Position numbers and translations under genes: made by a program. From Cryptomeria japonica (taxonomy: Eukaryota; Streptophyta; Pinopsida; Cupressales; Cupressaceae), in the NCBI RefSeq assembly GCF_030272615.1, contig NC_081406.1:183707770-183771769 (forward strand): 64,000 nt of DNA, read 5' to 3'. This document shows, piece after piece, positions 56,020 through 64,000 of the stretch. The notes below the pieces were generated by a model that worked only from the letters and a program-made list of their open reading frames with translations, was not told the DNA's origin and did no database searches. The stretch's first letter is position 1; every line of letters begins with the position of its first letter.

Positions 56020-56290
56020 TCTGTCTATGCTATGCTATAGGATGCACTATATGTGCTACGAAAAACCTGTGATGCATTATCAAAAATACCCGACGCGCTG
56101 AACTGTTAGCCAGATGCGCTGGACTGTTAAATCCCAGCGCTGAAAGCTACATGAAATTTTAAAAAGTCTTTGCACTAAAGAAGGGTTCCTACACGCTAAG
56201 AGATGAGTCCAACACACCAAATAGTAGACCGGATGCGCTGAAGTTTTAACTGGATGCGCTATGAAATGTTCCTTACGCGCGGATTCTCAT
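56020..56290 (-). repeat. GCGC repeat cluster near the primer site
   Basis: About eight variants of GATGCGCTG or ACGCGCTGA on plus within 270 bases, ending some 60 bases from the primer site. It is related to the 54160-54515 cluster. Confidence 0.75.
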
Positions 56291-56348
56291 TTTTCGCGTA
56301 TCTGCAAAGTTGGTCATATTCAAAAACTGATTTGATTAATAGGGTTAT

Positions 56349-56367
56349 GCCCCACGGTGGGCGCTAC
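56349..56367 (-). other. Primer binding site of element C
   Basis: On the minus strand GTAGCGCCCACCGTGGGGC follows the 5' LTR end CCGCATACA after a three-base TTT spacer. It resembles the GGCGCCCACCGTGGGGC site of many plant gypsy elements, with one base changed near its start. The tRNA is not assigned. Confidence 0.75.
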
Positions 56368-56370
56368 AAA

Positions 56371-57773
56371 TGTATGCGGGAAAAACGGTTCAATGAAACT
56401 CAAATTATGAAAATTATTTAAAGACTTGCCCACACACCCATGAGACTCTTGGTGCAAGTTATGGAGCTATGAGGAATAGCTCAACTTCCTAAGGAGTGTT
56501 CCATGGTTCTCTATCTCACAAGGTCCCTCAAGTCAATGCCTTTACTCTCAGATCACTAAGCAAAGTGACTTAGGGATGACAAATGAAAGAATGAGGGATG
56601 CTTTAGATCAAATTTAGTATGAATGCATCCTATCTATGCATGATTCTAACAAATGAACTAAACTAGATGATAAGATGACAAGGTTAGTAAAATGCTATCC
56701 TAACATGATATACTAGTTATATGATTTTAATCTAAGATGATAGAAATGCTTTTAAAATGATTATTAGATTTATTTCTATTGCAAAGAGAGGCTAGATGCT
56801 TGCTAAAATTGAGTATAAGTATGATGCTAAAGACTTAGATTTTAAAATGGAGGGATAAGGGCTCTATTTATAGAAGAAACAGGGCAATTGGTGGTCAGGA
56901 TTGAATGATCTTATCAAGGGTCAGGATTGAAAGCTATCAATCCATGTTTACAATTCTCACCAATGAAATGGTGACAATTGTCAACATAAGACTGCTTGAG
57001 AGGGGATTTAAGAAGCATTAAATGCTTGAGAAGACTTCATGGTTACCTTAGGAGGTAAAGGTCAAGGTTAGGTTAAGGTTATCCATTGGATAAAGCTTTT
57101 ACCCAAAGGATAAACTCTTGTGCAAGGGTTAAAGGGATAAACATGGTCAAAACAATGAATGCTTGATGAGACCTTATGGTTAGACGAGGATTGAGTTGGA
57201 GGTTAAAGTCCCTAACCATGGGTGCAAGTGGATTTAACCATAAATGGTTATGTAAGAGCCATTAGTGGTTTGGAAGACTTTAGAGGTTAAATTTGTTAGA
57301 CACATAAAACATTAAATGCTTTTCAAAGACTTTGGAGTCTTTGAGAAGTGACTCCAAGTTGCTTAGGAATGTGACAATAATTAGAGAATGGATTAAGTTA
57401 ATTAGGAAGGGTTTAGAAGAATCTAGAAGGGGTTTAGGATTGCAAGTGGGAGATGTAGGAAAATGCAAGTGGGTGAGGGATAATAGGATTTAATTAAAAT
57501 AAATTGCTTTATTTTAATTATGGTTGCAAGTGGGGGATTTAAATAAATTAGATTTATTTAATTGGGGTGAACTATTTAATTAAATATAAATTTAATTAAA
57601 AGTAGAGAGAAGGGATTTAATTAAATAGAATGATTTATTCAATTAAATAATATGAAAGACTTAAGTGAATTTAAATAAATAAATAGAATAATTTACTTAA
57701 TTAAATAGAGGAATGAGAATAAAATGAACATTAAATATTCATTTAGGAATATGATCATTTTTATACGTCTATA
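56371..57773 (-). repeat. 5' LTR of element C (1403 bp, uninterrupted)
   Basis: On plus it starts TGTATGCGGGAAAA and ends TTATACGTCTATA. On the sense strand the start reads TATAGACG, where the other LTR has TGTAGATG, a G-to-A change of the terminal TG. The TATA box CTATAAATAGAG is on minus within GGGCTCTATTTATAG near 56869-56884. An ~50-bp segment near 57482-57535 is absent from the 3' LTR. Confidence 0.94.
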
Positions 57774-57778
57774 ATATC
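57774..57778. repeat. Target site duplication of element C, right copy (ATATC)
   Basis: It matches GTATC at 27419-27423 except for one transition. Confidence 0.7.
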
Positions 57779-57920
57779 AAAATGTAATATGAAATAATTT
57801 TTTTGAACAATCATCAAATCTTGTGTCTACTCATCACTCAAAGAGGTTTAGCAAACTTAAATAAGGGTTTCTATATTTAGGGGAAATGACCTAGTAGTTG
57901 AGTGCGTTCCACTTCTTGTG
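57774..57920 (+). repeat. Tandem unit, copy 2, final part
   Basis: The sequence after element C (AATATGAAATAATTTTTTTG, AACAATCATCAAATC) parallels unit 1 at 25028-25075 (GGATGAATACATATTTTTTTG, GCAACCATTCAAATG). This supports one unit split by element C. The end of the match is not sharp. Confidence 0.45.
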
Positions 57921-58339
57921 ATATAAGTTGTTGATTTAATATCCCCATACTTGCTGATTTGATGTCCAACTTTTGTACAATATTGCACTAATAGTTGTGA
58001 CTTAAAGTTGTTATTGCTGATGATAAGTACTAATAATTGAATGAAATATACCATTTGTTGTGAAACGTAACCAATCATGTGATGCCACATCAGCTGCATA
58101 AGTATTGGGGCCCCTTTTGCACATCTATTGGTCTCACTTTTTTTTGGGTTGTGTTTGGACACCTTGGCAAAAAGCATGCTTATGTGGCATCATATTTGAT
58201 GATGTGGCCTTGAAACCTTAATTATAAGTAGGGGGCTTTCCAAAGAAGCCATTGCAAAAATTTGGGAGTGATTTGAAAGTTCCACGTAATATTTTGAGAA
58301 GCGGGAAGTTAAGGTGCACAACTATTGGATCCTCTCCCC
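57921..58339. other. Intergenic sequence, nothing recognised
   Basis: A minus open frame of 106 codons (57857-58177) has no domain content. TGATGTGGCATCA-like words recur near 58080 and 58190. No gene is supported. Confidence 0.4.
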
Positions 58340-58530
58340 TAATCCACACTAATAATTGATTCTTAAAACAATCTACTTCATAATTCTAATTAAATGTTCT
58401 TTAGAATGATTGGTCCTTGTTCCACAATATGAATCAGTTGTACAATGAGTACCTTTAAATAACAAAAATGCAATAAAGAGCAAAAATGTATATACCTAAA
58501 ATACTAATAAAATTTAAATGACAAATACCT
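58340..58530 (+). repeat. Tandem unit, partial third copy
   Basis: TAAATGTTCTTTAGAATGATT, CAATATGAATCAGTTGTAC and GCAAAAATGTATA match units 1 and 2 in the same order. Only the first part of a unit is present. It lies beyond element C and so shows that the array predates that insertion. Confidence 0.6.
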
Positions 58531-58849
58531 TTGAATAGATAATTTCGAGCCCAAACTTAGTGGAAATTAGCGTATACGCATGTATATTGGCGCAGTACGT
58601 TTCAGGAATTTACCAATATACTCAATCCCTACGCGGGGAAAACTGTACATAGATCAGGATTTTCATGGAGCTGAGTGAATCCAATTCCCCAAGAGATAAT
58701 GAACTGTGGGAAGAAATCGAAAAATCTGAACGGTTTGTGAATTAGAAAGAAATAAAAAATCTCTATTCCTTTTCCAATTTCCTTCACGTTTGGTTTTGGT
58801 ATAGTTAGAGTTTCTGTATATTATAATGTTTCAGGATTCTGATAAACAA

Positions 58850-59160
58850 TGGGTATGCGAAGTCTCATCTTATTGATGTTCGCTTTTGTGTGGGTATTTT
58901 TGTGTTCAGTTATTTGGTGAGTTGTATGTATGAAGAGGCGGCGTCAACATCATCATCTGTGCTTCGGAAGTTGTGGGAAGCAACATCCATTGAATTGGAA
59001 TCTTCAAGGCATAAACCCACTTTGGAGAATGGCTTTGAGAAAGAAGATGATAGGGAGAGTGGCATTAAGGAAGAAGATAATTTGGAGGTGAATGATATGT
59101 TAGAGGCTGCTGCTATGGTGTTTATCCAAGCTTACAAGCACACAAACAGGTCACAATTTT
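58850..59160 (+). CDS. Candidate host exon(s), unknown protein, weak
   Basis: A frame open from about 58827 to 59169 encodes a Ser-rich then acidic stretch (SVLRKLWEATSIELESS, EKEDDRESGIKEEDNLEV) followed by a helical MLEAAAMVFIQAYKHTN. In this frame no ATG precedes CMYEEAAS; in another frame ATG 58850 starts a 23-codon hydrophobic signal-like peptide. Splice-like sites (GTTTCAG at about 58834, TTTGGTGAGT at 58914, ACAGGTCAC near 59150) could join pieces. The upstream 58531-58849 looks like leader sequence with moderate GC. No family is recognised, and it could be chance. Confidence 0.25.
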
Positions 59161-59171
59161 GCTATTTATAA

Positions 59172-60791
59172 GTATTAGGGTTTTTACGGAAAATTAATTT
59201 TGGATGCATCATGGTGTATTTTCTAAACTCGTTGCTCCAAATTTGGTTTAACTTAATTCTTAAGTGAACACGGGGATCGCTTTATGCAGAATACTTCTTA
59301 TCAGGGCTTCCAAGGAACATTTCTTATGGTCTAAGAGCTCAACGGGAAATTATATAAAGGGTTAGATCATACTAAAAACTAAGGTCATCATGTTGATTGA
59401 GATTTTCTTTAGACAAGGATGATGCTAACGGACCATTTGTTTTGAAAAGCACCATATGCGCTTATTGCCTTCGAAGCAATCAAAATTAGACTTGAAATAT
59501 GAATGTTTTCCCAGTAACAGTTACGGCCATCCTTACGTTTTCTATTTTGAATTTGCATTGCCAAGGTGCTTTTTAGCCAGTGACATTTTCTCATTGGTAA
59601 ACTATTAGCATACCGCTATAAAAAGACACTCAATTCAGTGGGGCAAGCAATTTTTCAAGGCAGGTAGAGATGAGACTATCGGATTCGTACTCTTTACAAA
59701 GATGGCTGTTTCCTCCGGTGATCAGGTGTAATCATTAGGCCACTGGGATAGCCTGGTCTCTGTTTAACAGCACATAGCACCCGCCGAAAAATTTCTCTGC
59801 AGCTGAGCACTGAACTTGAATGTCCTAAAAGATACAGGTTAGCATTTGAGCTCCAAGTCTCAGCAGCGCCAAAAATAAAAAATAAAAAGATGTAATTATC
59901 TCTTTCTAAGGATGGATAAATCTTGCTGAAGTAATATTAGACTTTAAAGAGTGGGTCGATATTCTCTCTAGTTAATTCTTCAAATCAGTAATGAATGAAA
60001 TGCTTCTTGTTTTGAACAGAACTGGGGAGTGCTCCATCTGAAGAGGGGTCTTAGTTTGTGAACTAGTTTCCCGAAAAATAGATCATAATTTGAATGTTAG
60101 GTCTATCCTAAAGGCAGCTTTTTGAGGGGAACTTGGGATTCATTTGCAAAAATATTATTTGTATAGTTCAAAGTGGGCATCTATAGGCATTCCTTACCTA
60201 TTCATAGCAGGAACGGAAACAACCGAACCATCCAAGAACGGAACAGTCTCTGATCCAAGAAAATTCAGCTGTCCACAAAATGAATTCAGGAGCTACATTT
60301 GGCCCCATTACAGTGATCAAAACTCTCAGTACATGCCTATTACATGAGAAAACTATGAGACTTGAACATTTCAAGCTGAAGTAATAATTGATTAAAGTAG
60401 ACAAAAGCAAGACTAGATATTGCAAACTTAGAAGCATTTAGATTATGGCCGGTTCCAATCATGATCTGTTCTATATTAATTATTGGTCAAAAGCATGGTC
60501 TGCCTTGTTGGACAATGACAGCAATTAAAGAATTAAACAAATCTTATGGAAAGACCGGTTTTCCCTTAATAGCTAATTCCTAATTTCTTTAAAGGATTTT
60601 TTTCTAAGTTTGATGGTGGTTGTTATCTTGAAGGTATTCCATAAATCTTTGTTGCCTTGAAGGCAAAGTAACTGTAATAACAACAACAGCTGCATGAAGA
60701 TTGTGATTTTTTTTTCTCAGCAATAAGATTACTGATACCTTGCCTCGAGGATGTTTCCTTGGCATATTGTCAAGGACTTACCACATAAATC
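59172..60791. other. Intergenic or intronic sequence, nothing recognised
   Basis: Composition is less A/T-biased than the retroelement debris, but open frames are short (up to about 80 codons) and overlap on both strands. It could be intron of a host gene that includes the candidate at 58.9 kb. Confidence 0.4.
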
Positions 60792-60982
60792 TATTATGCT
60801 TGAAGTTTCTGGATTCAATTGTGTATGTTTTGTTACCATCAACGTTTTGGATCACACTCCATGATCCATCATCAGGATGAGAGAGAGCAAATGAGAGAAA
60901 AATGATGGATCATGGAGTGTGATCCAAAACGTTGATGTTAACAAAACATACACAGTTGAATCCAGAAACTTCAAGCATAATA
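60792..60982. repeat. Near-perfect inverted repeat, 81-bp arms, 29-base loop
   Basis: The left arm 60792-60872 runs TATTATGCTTGAAGTTTC ... GATCCATCAT. The right arm 60902-60982 is its reverse complement with two mismatches that I can see (CAATTG against CAACTG, TTACCATC against TTAACATC). The loop is purine-rich. The product would be a long hairpin RNA. The terminal-repeat-only layout suggests a foldback or MITE-like element, or a young inverted duplication. Confidence 0.92.
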
Positions 60983-60984
60983 CA

Positions 60985-61655
60985 TCATGAACTGTGGAAA
61001 TTTAATATCTTTGACATAAATTTAATTTCAAACTCATGCGGACCAATGTCCCCCTTTGCCTTATCTACTTTAGGCATTGCTATTTGCATTGTGCGATTGC
61101 CTGTTTCATCTCTCTTGATGGTAGAATATCTCTTAGCCGGCTTCTTCACAGCAGTTTGCTCTAACCTGGCTAAGAATTCAGCCATGTCATCCTCTTCTGG
61201 CTCTTTGCTTGTGTGTTCATTTTTAATCTTTCCCTCAACCATGCAGGAACAATAGGCTGTTCAACGCCTTCCACTTCTTGGTCCTCTTTTGTTTCTTGGT
61301 CATGTGCAATTCCTCGGAGAGCGGAAATCATTCTTTCTTGAAACTTTCCTTCTTTTGCTTCAGTATCTCTATCATGCTCTAATTCTAGGATTTCTGTGCC
61401 AGTAGGTGATGGTGGCTGTTCATCTTCTTGATGGACTAGTTCTGCATTTTCTCTATGGATCAGAGAAGGAATTTTTATTTCAACCAATGATTCATCAATA
61501 TTTAGTATGTATTTCTCATTCCTTGATGTGGCGGAATGAGATGGGTCTATCCTCTGCCTTTTTTGAACAGGTTCTTCAATTTCAATTGCCTTCCCTTTCC
61601 TTTTAGCATTCTCGCTTGGTTTGTGTTGATGTGTATTTTGTACACGACCAAACAC
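60985..61655 (-). pseudogene. Decayed acidic ORF of unknown family
   Basis: Two overlapping frames appear to be one broken gene. 61655-61170 encodes a basic patch (KRKGKAIEIEEPVQKRQRID) then acidic, Pro/Ser-containing sequence ending near VPAWLRER. A frameshift near 61225-61240 leads to 61242-60985, with EPEEDDMAEFLARLEQTAVK, KRYSTIKRDETGNRTMQIAM and a stop touching the hairpin. The basic patch resembles a nuclear localisation signal. I do not recognise the family; a retroelement or transposon accessory protein is as likely as a host gene. Confidence 0.4.
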
Positions 61656-62300
61656 AGAATAAAATACCCAGAGGTATCTTATCCTCTCTTGAATAAAGTC
61701 TCCGAATGCTGAAGATGTCGCAAAAGGATCAATCGGGATGACTTCAAGGTTCTGCTTTGTAGGATCTCTACTTGTGGATAAGCACCAGTGGTCGTTGTGT
61801 TTGCTGTTTCTTCAAGGGGCCTTACGTACTTTCAGAGAAAGCTTGTTCGTGTTACTTCCTTTCAAATGAGGAAACAGGATTTTCCTAATGCTGACAGATT
61901 TTCAAAAATATCAAAAGGGTAAGGGTTTCAAGGAAGAGATACTTAAACTATTCCTAAGAATGACTCAATGAAGGCTAGACTTGATAAGATTTTACCAATT
62001 TCAATATCGCCAAGAGATTACAACTCTACTGGAATTGATTCGATCTTCTAAGGGGATTCAATAACTTTCATATCATCAAGGATATAGATACTATCAAGGA
62101 GATACATATCAATACTTCTAACAATGATTGAATTCTTAATTCATCTCAGTGTTTCCAGTTGACCACACAAGGCGTTCTTACAATCAGTAAGAAGCTAGTG
62201 GTTTGGAATGCGAATCTTATCAAAGATCAAGCACAACAATTCGTCCTGCAAACTTAAAATTTAAATGCTATTTCAATTGAAAGTGATTCAAGAAGATAAA
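61656..62300. other. Intergenic sequence, nothing recognised
   Basis: Mixed composition with short frames only. It could be upstream sequence of the decayed ORF or interior of a decayed element. Confidence 0.4.
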
Positions 62301-63693
62301 CAATCATGAAGATAGCCACAAGTGTTGCAATAAAATACCATAACTTCAATATTTTATTGATCTCATAACCAAATGGACAACAATTGTTCAAATTTCTCTC
62401 TTCACTACTCAATTTTGCTACAACAATAACTTATTTCTCTTCAACTTTCTAACTTTCTTCACTCTAAACTCTCTAACCCTTTAAAAATGAAATGAGTGAG
62501 GGCATATATAGCATCCTCAAATACAATGAATGGCTTGGATCAATTCGAGATCAATGGCCAAGATTTTACAATGAAACCCTAATTAGGGTTTGTTTCTGAA
62601 ATATTCGACCAATGGATAGCCGGGGTAGGTACATCGAAGTTTGTGCCATCTTTAATGAGTTAGGTACATTGAATCTGAACATGCTGAGGTGGACCAACCC
62701 GACTGGAGGAGTGATGACTGGGATGCCACCTTGTCTAACACTTGGGTGATGCTCAATTTGGTGATGCTTTCCTTCAAATGCTGGACTGGAAGATAGATGG
62801 AGAAGGTCGTCCTTAATCTAGCTTGATCTTCTTTGATGAGAGTCTGCCAAGTAGTTGATCCTCCGGCTTTGGGGGTCGTCATTTGATGCCTCTTCTTTGA
62901 AAGCTTAACTATCAACCTTGGAAAATGAAGAAAAGGAGATCAAAATTCGCTGATAAGGACTGAATTTCTGGTCTTCCTTTGGATGAATTATGCCTCAATC
63001 AGCCTTCGAAAGAACTTCGCTTTCCACCAGCCTCCAAACACTTAGCAAATTCTGGAAATTAGCCTTCAACCTAATAAAAGTTCGCTCCTCTAATCTGCTC
63101 CTCAAATTCGCATGTGAATAATGAATGAATGATTTGCATTTTGTCCACAATACACCTCCCTTATATAGGGCGCTCACCCTAATTCCTCATGAGGCCGACT
63201 TAGGTCAATTAGCAATAAAATACAATAAAATCCCTCTTAAAAGGAGGCCGACTTGCCTAAAAAGACAAAATAAAAGGCTTGAGCGCTCACCTTAATTTTT
63301 TTTAATTTTAAAATTAAATACAAGGCTTCCAAGGTGAATTTTATATTTATTTTAAGGCTTGAAATTAATTAATTCAATTGTGCCTTAATTCATGCGAACT
63401 TGCTTTAGCCTCGCCAAATGTCTTGAATTTGGCAAATTTAGTGAAAACTGAGGAATATTAAGGTTTGATCAAGGCTTAATGAAGCTTCTTGCCTCCTTAG
63501 GCATTGAAATATCCAAAGTGATGAAGGTCTAAATTACTTTCAAAGCTTGTTTGAACCTCACATCCAGGCTTGTTTACTTTACGAGTCAAAATTTTCACAA
63601 CTTAGATTTGCAAATTCCCATGCCCTTGTCTTCACAATCTTGCAATTTACCCTTGACTCACTCTAACAAGGTTGAATGATAGGCTTTTTGATG

Positions 63694-63733
63694 ATTTCGC
63701 CCTGGACCCTTTGGAAGGGTCAGGAGCGATTTT
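63694..63733. repeat. 40-base repeat with palindrome, copy 1
   Basis: ATTTCGCCCTGGACC then CTTTGGAAGGGTCAGGAGCG. The core GACCCTTTGGAAGGGTC is a near-perfect palindrome. The second copy is at 63889-63929. Confidence 0.85.
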
Positions 63734-63855
63734 TCAAATTAGGACTCGAATACCTTGTTTTCTTGACTCCAAAATCTTTCGGAAGGCAAGCTCATGTTTG
63801 TTTTGACCTAATCAAAGTCTTGCATTTCAAATTTTAGCATTTCACATGAGCAAAT

Positions 63856-63929
63856 TAGGTGATAATGTGAATTTTAGGTGATAATGTGAATTTCGCCCTG
63901 GACCCTTTGGAAGGGTCAGGAGCGATTTT
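63856..63929. repeat. 18-base tandem duplication followed by palindromic repeat, copy 2
   Basis: TTAGGTGATAATGTGAAT occurs twice in tandem (63856-63891) and runs directly into the second copy of the CGCCCTGGACCCTTTGGAAG repeat (63889-63929). Confidence 0.85.
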
Positions 63930-64000
63930 CACTTTTTTAGGTCAAAATTCACCTTTGCTTGATCATTGACCTCCTCCAAGGCAATCTCCAAGGTATATCC

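Larger units (their letters stand above)
54010..56348 (-). other. 5' leader of element C with two GCGC repeat clusters
   Basis: About 2.3 kb between the primer site and the first ORF. Clusters of ATGCGCTAA-like words (TTAGCGCAT on the sense strand) lie at 54160-54515 and 56020-56290. Other stretches contain TTTTTAAA and CTTTTAAACT words near 55600-55780. Several short open frames have no domain content. Confidence 0.7.
27424..57773 (-). mobile_element. Element C: Tat-like Ty3/gypsy retrotransposon (~18.3 kb plus a nested LARD)
   Basis: The element is bounded by LTRs at 56371-57773 (5' end on the minus strand) and 27424-28086 plus 40100-40803 (3' LTR, split by element D). It has a near-matching target duplication, a primer site next to the 5' LTR and a polypurine tract next to the 3' LTR. 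Order on the minus strand: upstream ORF, gag, protease, G-patch, RT, RNase H, second RNase H, integrase, then an antisense plant mobile domain gene. A second RNase H and an antisense plant mobile domain ORF are known from the Tat lineage (which includes Ogre and Retand), supporting this placement. Pol lies in one frame from 52056 to 46015 with many stops; gag is in a different frame. The copy cannot encode working proteins. Confidence 0.93.
62301..64000 (-). repeat. LTR-like debris, minus orientation, extends past the window
   Basis: On the minus strand two promoter-like stretches are seen: a TATATA box followed by GCCCTCACTC (62501-62512 on plus) and CCCTATATAAGGGAGG (63157-63171). Each lies in sequence typical of plant LTRs, without coding content. 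GCGCTCACCCTAATT near 63170 and GCGCTCACCTTAATT near 63283 repeat, each with a nearby GAGGCCGACTT. A 38-40 base repeat with an internal palindrome occurs at 63694 and 63889. No LTR ends or target duplications could be fixed. The frames 62652-62915 and 62995-63177 are not supported as genes. Confidence 0.45.

Noticed and set aside
62652-63177. Two minus-strand ORFs of 87 and 60 codons
   Set aside because: They lie in LTR-like sequence with TATA motifs and have no recognisable protein features.

Overview
The window is nuclear DNA of a seed plant, made almost entirely of LTR retrotransposons at several levels of nesting. Plant origin is clear from the element families: Ty1/copia with a Met-tRNA primer site, a Tat-like Ty3/gypsy with two RNase H domains and an antisense plant mobile domain gene, and a LARD. 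The size of the elements and the lack of intact host genes suggest a very large, repeat-rich genome, perhaps a conifer; this last point is inference. There are no bacterial features, CRISPR arrays or recognisable RNA genes.

Layout. 1-8.98 kb: old repeat debris. It holds an LTR remnant ending at 1660, a decayed coding stretch (2.6-3.6 kb), a (GA)n tract, a 50-bp hairpin, an A/T-rich GTTGCAAC repeat array and a copia RNase H fragment on the minus strand. 8985-23307: element A, a plus-strand gypsy-type element with gag and protease but no reverse transcriptase or integrase. It is split by element B (14374-21069), a full-length plus-strand copia element with a perfect GTTCT target duplication. 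23.3-27.4 kb: diverged ~840-bp tandem units containing an exon-like open stretch, interrupted by a solo LTR (25367-26914).

27424-57773: element C, a minus-strand Tat-like gypsy element of about 18.3 kb once its insertion is subtracted. Reading on the minus strand: 5' LTR (57773-56371), long leader, upstream ORF, gag, protease, G-patch, RT, RNase H, second RNase H, integrase, spacer, then a plus-strand (antisense) plant mobile domain gene with its own TATA box and a plausible intron, then the 3' LTR. That 3' LTR is split by element D (28087-40094), a LARD: two ~4.1-kb LTRs around a 3.8-kb non-coding interior, with a perfect AGAAG target duplication. 57.8-64 kb: remaining tandem-unit sequence, one weak host-exon candidate, a near-perfect 81-bp hairpin, a decayed acidic ORF and minus-strand LTR-like debris.

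How it fits together. No intact gene was found. Every element coding region carries stops or frameshifts, and most stops can be explained by one C-to-T change (CAG, CAA or CGA), as expected of methylated, silenced DNA. Relative ages inferred from LTR similarity agree with the nesting: D is youngest (roughly two dozen visible differences in 4.1 kb), B older, and A and C older still. The observations most worth following up are the antisense plant mobile domain gene with its promoter, intron and matching GCGC leader repeats, the LARD, and the gag-protease-only element A.
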